Assembly (NCBI GenBank): GCA_900552385.1
Contig: URZI01000001.1
Location: 62,001 to 126,000, forward strand
Direction: 5' to 3'
Length of the DNA: 64,000 bases
Source of the DNA: an uncultured Collinsella sp.
GTDB taxonomy: Bacteria > Actinomycetota > Coriobacteriia > Coriobacteriales > Coriobacteriaceae
In this document: positions 34,626 to 42,908 of the stretch, piece after piece
Position numbering within the stretch: the stretch's first letter is position 1
How the letters are laid out: every line of letters starts with the position of its first letter
Made by a program: the position numbers and the translations under genes
Notes under the pieces: model-generated
Told to the model about the DNA's origin: nothing
Databases searched by the model: none
What the model saw: the letters and a program-made list of their open reading frames with translations, nothing else

Positions 34626-35645
34626 CTAAAGTTTCAAACGAATCGCATCGATGATGCGTGCGCAGCGCTGTGTGGCGGCTAGGGACATGATGGGGCTTTC
34701 GAGTTTCCCCGTCTGAATGAGCTGCGTCGCATGCGACGCCTCGCCGTAAAAACCATCGACCTCAAATGGTGTATCGATTTCGAGTACTCGACCGTCGGAA
34801 TACTTCACATGGGCGAGCTCGGGGCGATGGAGACGCTCGATTTCCAACGAGCCCCGCTCACAGGCAATCGTTAAGCGGCTTTCATATGTTGCTTTGCCGT
34901 CGCACGCCATATGAATGGGTATACCGCCGACGCTCATATGGATCTCGTCGGCCCAATCGACGCGGCCGCCCGATACGTCACGCCAGCGAACTTCACGGGA
35001 TGAAACCTCGCACGCGCCCGCGAGCAAATCCTCAAACCAACCGACCGCATAACAGCCCATGTCATATAGACAGCCGCCCTGCAACGGATCAAGCAGATAG
35101 CACGAAGGAGACTCGCCGTAATCGAGCTTTTGCACGCTTTCAATCGAGACAATACGGCCAAGCTCACCCGACGCAAGCAAGTCTTTCACGCGAGTGTGCA
35201 TCGGGCAAAACCGATTCTTCATCGCCTCCATAAACAGCACGCCGCGCTCGCGAGAGGTGGAGGCAATCGAGAGAGCCTCTTCCTCACTCAAAACGGCCGG
35301 CTTTTCGCACAGCACGGCCTTTCCGGCGCACAGCGCGCGACAGGCCCAACGCGTATGCATGCCATGCGGAAGAGCCAAGTAGATTGCGTCGACATCGGGG
35401 TCGGCAATCAGCGCGTCATAAGCCGCATCGCCGTTATCGTCGACCGAGGCATGGCCATGCGCAGCATCGATCGAAAACGCTCGGCAAAATTCCTCGACAT
35501 GTGCAGGAGTGCGGCCGGCCGCAGCCACCAGCCGTGCCCCATCGACCTTCTTGAGAGACGATGCAAATCGATGAGAAATGTGCCCAGCGCCCAAAATGCC
35601 CCAACGAACCTCACGCGAATCATTACGTAAACCTCGGTCACCCAC
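34626..35645 (-). CDS. Gfo/Idh/MocA-family oxidoreductase
   Basis: A 339-residue NAD(P)-dependent oxidoreductase. Rossmann loop WGILGAGHISHRFASSL, then YLALPHGMHTRWACRAL and the catalytic CEKPAVLSEEEA, followed by LLDPLQGGCLYDMGCY. The substrate is unknown, likely a sugar or inositol derivative. The GTG at 35645 has GGGAGG 5 nt upstream. Confidence 0.86.
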   Translation of the reverse strand: MGDRGLRNDSREVRWGILGAGHISHRFASSLKKVDGARLVAAAGRTPAHVEEFCRAFSIDAAHGHASVDDNGDAAYDALIADPDVDAIYLALPHGMHTRWACRALCAGKAVLCEKPAVLSEEEALSIASTSRERGVLFMEAMKNRFCPMHTRVKDLLASGELGRIVSIESVQKLDYGESPSCYLLDPLQGGCLYDMGCYAVGWFEDLLAGACEVSSREVRWRDVSGGRVDWADEIHMSVGGIPIHMACDGKATYESRLTIACERGSLEIERLHRPELAHVKYSDGRVLEIDTPFEVDGFYGEASHATQLIQTGKLESPIMSLAATQRCARIIDAIRLKL

Positions 35646-35655
35646 GATAGCCTCC

Positions 35656-35740
35656 CATCAGTTGCGGCGAAATAGTTCCTGCCACCGCCCTATTCTGCCG
35701 CAAACAGGAACTATTCCATCACAAGATATAAAAGGGTCAT
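35656..35740. repeat. 85-nt hairpin repeat, copy B
   Basis: Arms TTGCGGCGAAATAGTTCCTG (35662-35681) and CAGGAACTATTCCATCACAA (35705-35724). The variable stem ATAGTTCCT/AGGAACTAT replaces ATACGGTCT/AGACCGTAT of copy A. The repeat end overlaps the stop codon of the aldo/keto reductase gene at 35737-35739. Confidence 0.75.
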
Positions 35741-36927
35741 GAGGAGCGTGTTTTGCCGAAGACTTTAAGCATGGCCGTTACGGGGCCCGGCTGGAAGCGT
35801 CGGCGCACGTCATCGAGACACTCGGGGATATCGATATGCTGCGGGCAGTGACGCGCGCATTTGCCGCACTTGACGCAATTGCTCACCAGCTTGGGCTCGC
35901 TCGTGCGCACCGCACTCGCCGTAAAGTATTGCGACAGCCCCGTAAACCAGCTGTGCGCATAGCTCGCGTTGTAGGCGGCAAAGCAGCCGGGAATGTTGAT
36001 ACCCTTGGGACATGGCATGCAGTAGCCGCATCCCGTGCAGGGCACACGGTTCGATTTCTCAAACTCCATCAACACGCGCGCAATCGTGTCGAGCTGGTTG
36101 GCCGTCATCGAATTCGGCAACGCGAGGTCTGCCAGTGACGAATTCTCATCCACCTGCGCGGTATCGGTCATACCAGAAAGCAACATGGTCACCTGGGGAT
36201 GATTCCACACCCACGAGAGCCCCCAAGCGGCAGGCGTATGCAAATGCCGGTCGCATGCACCGTCGAGAACAGCGCGCGCCCGCGGAGGCAATTTGCCTGC
36301 CAAGCGTCCGCCCAAAAGCGGCTCCATCACAAACACCGCGAGGCCTCGCTCGGCGGCGGCCATGAGCCCCGCTGTTCCCGCCTGATATCGCTCTCCAGCG
36401 TAATTGTACTGGATCTGGCAAAAGTCCCACTCATACGCATCGAGCATCGTGAGGAAGTCCGCCGCGCTGCCGTGGTACGAAAAACCGATCTGGCGAATGC
36501 GCCCCACCGCCTTTTGACGAGCGATCCAGTCCTCAATGCCCAACGCCACCACACGTTCCCACTGGGCGGGCGAGGTAATGTTATGCATGAGGTAATAGTC
36601 GATATGGTCGGTCCGCAGGCGCCGCAGTTGCTCATCGAAGAACCGGTCGAAATCCTCCGCGCACTTGCACGAAGCATGCGGCAACTTGGTCGCCAGCAAC
36701 ACCCGGTCACGCAGCCCCAAGCGCTCAAGCGAGGCGCCCACGCACGCCTCGTTACCGGGATAGAGATACGCGGTGTCCAGATAATTAATCCCCTGCTCCA
36801 CCGCACGGGAAATGATGGCATCGGCTGTCTTCGCATCCGGACGTCCCGGCGCACCGGGAAACCTCATGCAGCCCAGACCCAGAGCGGATATTCGGTTACC
36901 ACTTTTGGGGTCAACGCGGTATTGCAC
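35737..36927 (-). CDS. Aldo/keto reductase with C-terminal 4Fe-4S clusters
   Basis: A 396-residue protein. An aldo/keto reductase barrel (LGLGCMRFPG, DTAYLYPGNEACVG, LATKLPHASC, DYYLMHNI) is followed by two ferredoxin-type motifs, CTGCGYCMPCPKGINIPGC and CVKCGKCARHCPQHIDIPEC. This YccC/YajO-like anaerobic AKR group probably reduces carbonyls with electrons from the clusters. The GTG at 36927 with GGGAGG upstream is chosen; an ATG at 36945 is an alternative. Confidence 0.85.
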   Translation of the reverse strand: MQYRVDPKSGNRISALGLGCMRFPGAPGRPDAKTADAIISRAVEQGINYLDTAYLYPGNEACVGASLERLGLRDRVLLATKLPHASCKCAEDFDRFFDEQLRRLRTDHIDYYLMHNITSPAQWERVVALGIEDWIARQKAVGRIRQIGFSYHGSAADFLTMLDAYEWDFCQIQYNYAGERYQAGTAGLMAAAERGLAVFVMEPLLGGRLAGKLPPRARAVLDGACDRHLHTPAAWGLSWVWNHPQVTMLLSGMTDTAQVDENSSLADLALPNSMTANQLDTIARVLMEFEKSNRVPCTGCGYCMPCPKGINIPGCFAAYNASYAHSWFTGLSQYFTASAVRTSEPKLVSNCVKCGKCARHCPQHIDIPECLDDVRRRFQPGPVTAMLKVFGKTRSS

Positions 36928-37254
36928 GGCCCCTCCCTTCGCCATCAGCGCCCCGACAAGGCGAAACACAATGGTCACGCAGCCGAAACATCGTGGAATC
37001 GCAATCGAGAACGTATCGTAACGCAGCAGAAATCGAGCTGTCACGGCACCGCTTTAACATCAGCAAAAAGCCCGATGAAAGGGGCCGGGCATGACCACGC
37101 GCATGTCTTTGCGGTCTGCCCCGCGGCATAAGCGCACAGCGCAATAGTTTCTTTTTCATAACAGCCGCCCCGCGCACCCACCAATCACCCTGGCAGCATA
37201 CAATCCATCAGGCGCCCCTTACGCGGGCGCCTTTTACATGGGGAGATGATTCAC
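36928..37254. other. Divergent intergenic region with two hairpins
   Basis: About 327 bases between the AKR gene (minus) and the PanE-like gene (plus). GCCCG/CGGGC with TTTTT reading minus lies at 37068-37096, and GGCGCCC/GGGCGCC with TTTT reading plus at 37211-37235. Both face outward from the centre, which is unexpected between divergent genes. No ORF here looks real. Confidence 0.45.
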
Positions 37255-38169
37255 ATGCAGATCAACAAGGTCGCCTTTATCGGCAAGGGCGGCGTCGGCC
37301 TGCTCTACGGCAGCATGATCGCCCGGGCGCTCGGCAACGACGCCGTCGAATACGTCATGGATGATGCCCGTTTTGAGCGTCATGCGAACGACGCGCTCAC
37401 CGTCAACGGCAAGCCCTGCGATCTCACGTCCGTCCGTGCCAGCGAGGCGACGCCCGCCGATCTGGTCATCCTGACAGTCAAGACCACCGGTCTCGACCAA
37501 GCACTCAAGACTATGGAGCGCGTCGTGGGACCCAACACGCTCATCGCCTCGCTGTGCAACGGCATTACGAGCGAGCAAAAGATTGCCGAACGCTTTGGCT
37601 GGGAGCATACCGTTCTTGGTATCTGCCAGGGCATGGACGCCGTGTTTCTCAACGGCGCGCTCACCTTTACCAATGCGGGCGAAATCCGCTTTGGCGCGGC
37701 GGCCGGCACGAACCCCGCAACCATCACCGCGATCGACGAGCTCTATACGCGCTGCGGCATCGCCCATACCGTCGAGGACGACATCGCCCACCGCATGTGG
37801 GCCAAACTCATGCTCAACGACGGCATCAACCAGACCTGCATGGCCTACGGCGGGACCTACGGAAGCGCCACGGAGCCGGGCTCCGAGCAGCGTCGCTGCT
37901 TTGTTTCCGCCATGTGCGAAACGCTTGCGGTCGCCAACGCCGAGGGCGTTGAACTGACCGAGGCAGACCTGACGCAAATGGTGCACCTCATCGAGGGAAT
38001 CGACCCCGCCGGTATGCCCTCGATGGCTCAAGACCGCATCGCAAGGCGCAAAACCGAGGTTGATGAGTTCGCGGGCACCATCTGCCGCCTCGCAGCCAAA
38101 CACGATATCCAGGCATCGCAAAACGAGTGGCTCTATCGGCGCATCCGCGATATCGAGAAAAGCTGGTAG
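37255..38169 (+). CDS. Ketopantoate reductase family (PanE/ApbA-like)
   Basis: A 304-residue NADPH enzyme. Rossmann loop VAFIGKGGVGLLYGSMIAR, LVILTVKTTGLDQAL, ASLCNGITSEQ and MWAKLMLNDGINQ with its catalytic lysine follow PanE (2-dehydropantoate 2-reductase). No panB or panC is near, so an alternative 2-ketoacid substrate is possible. ATG 37255 has GGGGAG at 9 nt; the ATG at 37246 lies too close to that site to be used. Confidence 0.85.
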   Translation: MQINKVAFIGKGGVGLLYGSMIARALGNDAVEYVMDDARFERHANDALTVNGKPCDLTSVRASEATPADLVILTVKTTGLDQALKTMERVVGPNTLIASLCNGITSEQKIAERFGWEHTVLGICQGMDAVFLNGALTFTNAGEIRFGAAAGTNPATITAIDELYTRCGIAHTVEDDIAHRMWAKLMLNDGINQTCMAYGGTYGSATEPGSEQRRCFVSAMCETLAVANAEGVELTEADLTQMVHLIEGIDPAGMPSMAQDRIARRKTEVDEFAGTICRLAAKHDIQASQNEWLYRRIRDIEKSW

Positions 38170-38206
38170 CGCCAACGCGCCGCATTCAACAGCCTTAACA
38201 GCAAAA

Positions 38207-38237
38207 CCGCCGCAAGGGAACCTTTCCCCTGCGGCGG
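38207..38237. terminator. Terminator between PanE-like gene and small ORF
   Basis: CCGCCGCA / TGCGGCGG with inner AGGGAA/TTTCCC. It lies between convergent genes. Confidence 0.75.
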
Positions 38238-38278
38238 CCTTCATCTTCGTCTACGACCGGCGGCCGATCTCACAACAG

Positions 38279-38485
38279 TTAACGTTGCGACCCCGGCACC
38301 TCGTCCTCATCGTCGCGGCAAAGAACCACGCCCGCGCTTCCCAGCAGTGCGGCCGCGATCAGCGCGCCGACCACGATAGGAGCAGTCCCGCATGTCCCCT
38401 GCATGCCCGCGACGAGCGCGACCGTGGGACCAAGGCAGCCGAGCATCAACGCGACGGCGGCAACGGCAATATCTCGAGCATTCAC
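38279..38485 (-). CDS. Small two-helix membrane protein, unknown
   Basis: A 68-residue hydrophobic protein with two predicted membrane helices (VAAVALMLGCLGPTVALVAG and APIVVGALIAAALLGSAGVV) and a charged CRDDEDEVPGSQR tail. I do not recognise it. The ribosome site is weak. Coding is supported mainly by the membrane-protein pattern. Confidence 0.5.
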   Translation of the reverse strand: MNARDIAVAAVALMLGCLGPTVALVAGMQGTCGTAPIVVGALIAAALLGSAGVVLCRDDEDEVPGSQR

Positions 38486-38602
38486 AAGACCACTTCTTCC
38501 AAGAGAAAGACCTTATTTCTCATGAACTAGTGTGCCCCGCATCCATACGCCCAGCGTACCGCCACGGTAAGGGCTCTGTTAACTCAAACGCGCATAAAGA
38601 AC

Positions 38603-38646
38603 GGGCGGCTTTACGTTGCCTAAAAGCTCAGTAAAGACGTCCGCCC
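38603..38646 (-). terminator. Terminator of the secreted-protein gene
   Basis: GGGCGG-CTTTAC / GTAAAG-ACGT-CCGCCC stem with a 16-nt loop, about 30 nt past the stop of the minus-strand secreted-protein gene; T-rich sequence follows. Confidence 0.65.
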
Positions 38647-38674
38647 ATCATGTGCCTATTTTGCTTATGGCAGA

Positions 38675-39451
38675 TTACCAACCGGTGTAGTAGTCGGTGG
38701 TTCCGGCAGCGCAGCCGGAGTCATAGACCTTGCAATCACCCTTGGAGCCCGTAAAGGTCGAGCCCTGGGCCATATCGCCCGCGGCAACAACGTAATAGCC
38801 GTCGGAATCGCGCCAAAAGCCCTCAGAATCCTGAGTCCACTCGCCCGTGCGGTGGTGATACAACACATTGCTGCTGTAATAGGTCTCGCGGCGCCCGTTG
38901 TAGTTATTGACACCCGCAGAGCGCGTCAGGCCCGATCCGTTCGCGCAGGACGCAGCAGACGCGTAGGACGAAGTGTAACCGGCGTTGTAGTACGAAGCCT
39001 GGGCGGCCTCGGCAGCCTCCGCCTCGGCGGCAGCGGCCTCGAGCGCTTCGCGCTTGGCATCCTCAAGCGCAGTGCGCAGCTCATCGAGCTCGGTCGACTT
39101 CGCGTCGACCTCCCCCATCGTCAACAGGCTGCCCGCGCCATCGATACAGCCCTGCAGCACAGCGCGCTCGTCATCGGTGGCATAGTCACCGTACATGTTC
39201 ATGATGATCTGAGCGCGCATCTCCAGGGAATCGCGCTTGGCCTCCATCGAGGCGTTCCACTCCTGCATGGAACCATAACCATCGCCGCGATAGTCAACGG
39301 GCTGCACCAGCGTCGTCTCGGACGGCGTAGATCCAACCGTATCGGACAGTGTTGCGGCGTGGGCATCAGTTGCACCGGCGCCCGCCAAAAGTGCCACGGT
39401 CAGAGCGGCGGAAAGGGCGGCGGCTTTCGGTTTTCGTGAATCAATCCTCAT
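38675..39451 (-). CDS. Secreted protein of unknown function
   Basis: A 258-residue exported protein. A signal peptide (PKAAALSAALTVALLAGAGA, cleavage near AHA) is followed by a coiled-coil-like segment (EALEAAAAEAEAAEAAQASY around residues 135-155) and a C-terminal aromatic/Cys domain (GFWRDSDGYYVVAAGDMAQG, GDCKVYDSGCAAGTTDYYTG). The C-terminal pattern resembles a small catalytic or wall-binding domain, but I cannot name it. Two Cys pairs may form disulfides. ATG 39451 follows GGAGG at 11 nt. Confidence 0.75.
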   Translation of the reverse strand: MRIDSRKPKAAALSAALTVALLAGAGATDAHAATLSDTVGSTPSETTLVQPVDYRGDGYGSMQEWNASMEAKRDSLEMRAQIIMNMYGDYATDDERAVLQGCIDGAGSLLTMGEVDAKSTELDELRTALEDAKREALEAAAAEAEAAEAAQASYYNAGYTSSYASAASCANGSGLTRSAGVNNYNGRRETYYSSNVLYHHRTGEWTQDSEGFWRDSDGYYVVAAGDMAQGSTFTGSKGDCKVYDSGCAAGTTDYYTGW

Positions 39452-39763
39452 GTAGCTGGAAACCTCCGTAGTGCGTTTTTGCTGCGTTTGAGCTGCGTGT
39501 GATTCGATCGCGCTGCATAGTACCCCGAGCAAATCGCGACCTGCGGTTTTACTCAAAAGGCGCACGTCAATTGCGTAAAACTCACATCCTCTCAACAGGA
39601 GTTTTCCACAACTCGAATGCATAAAACGTGTCAAAAACCCTGTTTTTGCACCCTCACTATGCAAAAAAGGCACCTGTGCAACCATTGTTCGCACAGGCGC
39701 CTTGAGCAGGCATTTTATGCAGTTATACCTATCGAGTCGCAAGGGGTCCTTGCACAAGTCGCC
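39452..39763. other. Intergenic stretch between secreted protein and metY
   Basis: About 312 bases. It holds the secreted-protein promoter and the metY terminator (39663-39703). No gene was seen. Confidence 0.45.
39663..39703 (-). terminator. metY terminator
   Basis: AAGGCACCTGTGC / GCACAGGCGCCTT around an 11-nt loop; TTTTTT follows on the minus strand. Confidence 0.88.
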
Positions 39764-41074
39764 TTACTCGTCCAGCGCGGCGAAGGCCTGCTTCAGATCC
39801 CAAATGATATCCTCGGCGTTCTCGGTACCGATGGAAAGACGGATCGTGGAGGGCGTGATGTTCTGCTCGGCGAGCTCCTCGGCAGAGAGCTGGGAGTGCG
39901 TGGTGGTAGCCGGGTGCACGACGAGCGACTTGACGTCGGCCACGTTGGCGAGCAGCGAGAACACCTGCAGATGATCGATGAACTTCCAAGCTGCCTCCTG
40001 GCCACCCTTAATCTCAAAGGTAAAGATCGAGGCACCGCCGTTGGGGAAATATTGCTTGTAGAGCTCATGGTCGGGGTGCTCAGGCAGGCTCGGGTGGTTC
40101 ACCTTGGCAACATGGCTGTCACCGGTCAGGAACTCAACGACCTTCTTGGTGTTCTCGACATGACGGTCAACGCGCAGCGACAGAGTCTCGGTGCCCTGGA
40201 GCAGGACCCAGGCGTTGAACGGGCTGATGCAGGCGCCCTCGTCACGCAGCAGGATAGCGCGGACATAGGTTGCGAAGGCGGCGGGACCGGCAGCCTCGGC
40301 AAACGAGACGCCGTGGTAGGAGGGGTTGGGCTCAGCGATCTGGGCGTACTTGCCGCTCGCCTTCCAATCGAAGTTACCGCCGTCGACGATCACACCGCCC
40401 AGCGAGGTGCCGTGGCCGCCGATAAACTTGGTTGCGGAGTGGACGACGATGTTGGCGCCATGCTCCAGCGGACGGAACAGATACGGGGTGCCGAAGGTGT
40501 TGTCGACGACAACCGGTAAACCGTGCTTCTTGGCGATCTCGGAGATGGCGTCGATATTGGGGATGTCAGAATTGGGGTTGCCGAGCGTCTCGAGGTAGAT
40601 GACCGTGGTGTTGTCCTTGATGGCGCCCTCGACCTCGTCCAGGTTGTGGGCATCGACGAAGGTGGTCTCGACGCCAAACTGGGAGAGCGTATGCTCCAGC
40701 AGGTTGTAGGAGCCACCGTAGATGGTCTTCTGAGCCACCACGTGGTCACCGGCCTGGGCAAGAGCCTGCAGGGTATAGGTGATGGCAGCAGCACCGGAGG
40801 CGACGGCAAGACCTGCCACACCACCCTCGAGTGCGGCGATACGGTCCTCGAAGACGCCCTGGGTGGAGTTGGTCAGACGGCCGTAGATGTTACCGGCGTC
40901 GGCAAGACCAAAGCGATCGGCGGCGTGCTGGGAGTTGCGGAACACATAGCTCGTGGTCTGGTAGATAGGCACGGCGCGGGAGTCGGATGCGGGATCGGCG
41001 CTCTCCTGGCCAACGTGAAGCTGCAGGGTATCGAAACCAAAGGTGTGCTCGGGGTTGTTGATGAACTGGCTCAT
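39764..41074 (-). CDS. metY: O-acetylhomoserine sulfhydrylase
   Basis: A 436-residue PLP enzyme of the Cys/Met metabolism family that makes homocysteine from O-acetylhomoserine and sulfide. The PLP lysine is in VVHSATKFIGGHGTSLGG at about residue 208. FGFDTLQLHVGQE, IYGRLTNSTQGVFE and PNPSYHGVSF are MetY-like, and the length is right. AAGGAG lies about 8 nt before the ATG. It is divergent from a LysR regulator. Confidence 0.93.
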   Translation of the reverse strand: MSQFINNPEHTFGFDTLQLHVGQESADPASDSRAVPIYQTTSYVFRNSQHAADRFGLADAGNIYGRLTNSTQGVFEDRIAALEGGVAGLAVASGAAAITYTLQALAQAGDHVVAQKTIYGGSYNLLEHTLSQFGVETTFVDAHNLDEVEGAIKDNTTVIYLETLGNPNSDIPNIDAISEIAKKHGLPVVVDNTFGTPYLFRPLEHGANIVVHSATKFIGGHGTSLGGVIVDGGNFDWKASGKYAQIAEPNPSYHGVSFAEAAGPAAFATYVRAILLRDEGACISPFNAWVLLQGTETLSLRVDRHVENTKKVVEFLTGDSHVAKVNHPSLPEHPDHELYKQYFPNGGASIFTFEIKGGQEAAWKFIDHLQVFSLLANVADVKSLVVHPATTTHSQLSAEELAEQNITPSTIRLSIGTENAEDIIWDLKQAFAALDE

Positions 41075-41136
41075 GATGATCTCCTTGATCGAACAAAAGT
41101 TAATAAATTAGAGAGAAGTAAGTCGCTGTCTCCTGA

Positions 41137-41190
41137 TCACGCCGACGGGCGCAAACAGGAGCCCGGCATTCGTCTTGGTAAGCATTTCAT
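41137..41190 (-). CDS. Short Cys-containing leader ORF of metY
   Basis: A 17-codon ORF, MKCLPRRMPGSCLRPSA, starts 7 nt after a near-perfect AAAGGAGG and ends 62 nt before metY. Cys codons at positions 3 and 12 and sulfur-gene context suggest a cysteine-responsive leader peptide. CTCCTG and CAGGAG within and just after it can pair. No classical terminator is seen, so any control would be on translation or stalling. This is an inference. Confidence 0.5.
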   Translation of the reverse strand: MKCLPRRMPGSCLRPSA

Positions 41191-41258
41191 ATGCGGGCCT
41201 CCTTTCGCATCCCGGTTCCGTGGTCGGTTTAATTACCTACCGCCTTTGTGTGTTTTGA

Positions 41259-41287
41259 ATAGTACGAGCATTGTTTCGCTCGGTCAA
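41259..41287 (-). promoter_or_regulatory. metY promoter
   Basis: TTGACC and TACTAT with exactly 17 nt between them on the minus strand. The spacer carries a CGAGC/GCTCG inverted repeat. Confidence 0.7.
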
Positions 41288-41307
41288 TCACTTAAAAGCG
41301 CTAACCT

Positions 41308-41328
41308 GTTATCGGTTTTGTAGATAAC
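41308..41328. promoter_or_regulatory. LysR-type box (ATC-N9-GAT)
   Basis: GTTATC-N9-GATAAC is centred about 66 nt upstream of the inferred metY start site and just before the lysR gene, the usual place for a LysR recognition site that activates the divergent gene and represses its own. Confidence 0.65.
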
Positions 41329-41347
41329 GCTCGAAAGGACGGCGCCG

Positions 41348-42250
41348 ATGACCCTCCAGCAGCTTCGTTTTCTGATCGCCGTGGCAGAGTCCGGCTCAAT
41401 CAACGCCGCAGCTCAGCGCCTCTATACCGCTCAGTCCAACATCTCAAACGCCGTCAAAAGCCTGGAGCAGGAACTCCACCTGGAGATCTTCACGCGCTCC
41501 AGCCGCGGCGTCACGCTCACCAATGACGGCACCGAGCTTTTGGGCTATGCGCGCCAGGTCGTAGAGCAGGCCGATATGCTCGAGGCCCGCTACGAGGACG
41601 GCGGCACCCCGCAAGCCCGCCTCGCCATTTCCGCCCAGCACTACGCCTTTTCGGTCGAGGCCTTTGTCAACGTGGTCGAGCGCTGCCGCGACAGCAAGTT
41701 CGAGTTCATCATGCGCGAGACCACCACGTCGCAGATCATCGATGACGTCCGCGCGTTTCGCAGCGACATCGGCATCCTGTATCTGGACGACTTTAATGCC
41801 CGCGTTCTGCAGAAGGCTTTTGCCGATTCGCGTGCGAGCTTCCATCCCCTATTCGACGCGACGGTCCACGTCTTCGTTAGCGAGCGCCACCCGCTTGCCC
41901 GCCGCCCGCAGCTGTCCCTTGCCGACCTCACACCCTATACGCGCTACAGCTTTGAGCAGGGAACCTCAAACTCCTTCTATTACGCCGAGGAACCTTTTAG
42001 CTATATCCCTTGCGACCGCAACATACGAATCTCGGACCGCGGAACACTTACTAACTTACTTATCACGTCGAACGGTTACACCCTGTCGACCGGTGTCCTC
42101 TCCAATGAAATGCAATGGGGTATGGCATCGATCCCGTTAGCAGACGCCCCAACGATGCACGTAGGCTATATCATGCACGACGAGCGCAAGCCCTCTCCCC
42201 TCTTGCAGCAATACCTCGACGAGCTCAACCGCATCATCCGTGCCAACTAA
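41348..42250 (+). CDS. LysR-family transcriptional regulator
   Basis: A 300-residue regulator. HTH at residues 1-60 (LQQLRFLIAVAESGSINAAA, SNISNAVKSLEQEL) followed by a LysR substrate domain. It is divergent from metY with a LysR-type box between them, so it probably controls sulfur amino-acid synthesis, like CysB/CmbR proteins. The effector (O-acetylserine/homoserine?) is unknown. Confidence 0.88.
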   Translation: MTLQQLRFLIAVAESGSINAAAQRLYTAQSNISNAVKSLEQELHLEIFTRSSRGVTLTNDGTELLGYARQVVEQADMLEARYEDGGTPQARLAISAQHYAFSVEAFVNVVERCRDSKFEFIMRETTTSQIIDDVRAFRSDIGILYLDDFNARVLQKAFADSRASFHPLFDATVHVFVSERHPLARRPQLSLADLTPYTRYSFEQGTSNSFYYAEEPFSYIPCDRNIRISDRGTLTNLLITSNGYTLSTGVLSNEMQWGMASIPLADAPTMHVGYIMHDERKPSPLLQQYLDELNRIIRAN

Positions 42251-42349
42251 CTGTCGGAAGACGGGGTAGAAATCGTAGATTGCTAGCCCCCGGCGGACAT
42301 GGCGCTACAATGGTCACTCACACGAAACGTACCCAACGAAAGGAACCAT

Positions 42350-42835
42350 GTGAAGGTCATCATCTATACCGACGGCTCGGCCCGATCAAATCCGGGACGC
42401 GGCGGCTACGGCGCCGTGCTCAAATACACCAACCCCGCCGGCAAGACCTTCACCTCCGAGCTTTCGCGCGGCTACGCCAAGACCACCAACAACCGCATGG
42501 AGCTCATGGCGGTCATCGTGGCGCTCGAGGCACTTAACCGCCCCTGCGAGGTCGAGGTCCATTCCGATTCGCAGTACGTCGTCAACGCCTTTAACAAGCA
42601 CTGGATCGACGGCTGGAAAAAGCGCGGATGGAAAACCGCCAACAAGCAGCCCGTTAAGAACCGCGACCTGTGGGAGCGTCTGCTTGCCGCCAAAAGCAAG
42701 CATAAGGTGGAGTTCATCTGGGTTAAGGGACATGCCGGCCACGAGCTCAACGAGCGCTGCGACGAGCTCGCCACCACGGCGGCCGACGGCAGCAACCTCG
42801 ATATCGACACCGGCTTTAACGAGAGCGACCTGTAA
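42350..42835 (+). CDS. rnhA: Ribonuclease HI
   Basis: A 161-residue RNase H that cuts RNA in RNA-DNA hybrids. Catalytic residues appear as IYTDGSARSNPGRGGYG, NNRMELMAVIVALE, VHSDSQYVVNAF and VKGHAGHELNERCDEL (the D-E-D-D set). The start is a GTG 42350 with AAAGGA 6 nt upstream. The C-terminal tail (SNLDIDTGFNESDL) is acidic. Confidence 0.92.
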   Translation: MKVIIYTDGSARSNPGRGGYGAVLKYTNPAGKTFTSELSRGYAKTTNNRMELMAVIVALEALNRPCEVEVHSDSQYVVNAFNKHWIDGWKKRGWKTANKQPVKNRDLWERLLAAKSKHKVEFIWVKGHAGHELNERCDELATTAADGSNLDIDTGFNESDL

Positions 42836-42908
42836 TAGCGTTTTCGCGCAGCTTTATATCCCCACGCGCTACACTCATCTTGTAGACCAAACAACGCAAG
42901 GGGGACGT

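Noticed and set aside
34489..35740. CRISPR array
   Set aside because: Only two copies over 1.2 kb, each with its own hairpin, and no spacers or cas genes.
36911..37177. 88-residue minus-strand frame
   Set aside because: Overlaps the AKR gene start region and reads the hairpin; Arg-rich with no similarity.
41091..41258. SAM riboswitch or T-box upstream of metY
   Set aside because: No T-box motif or SAM-riboswitch pattern was recognised; only a short ORF and weak pairing are visible.
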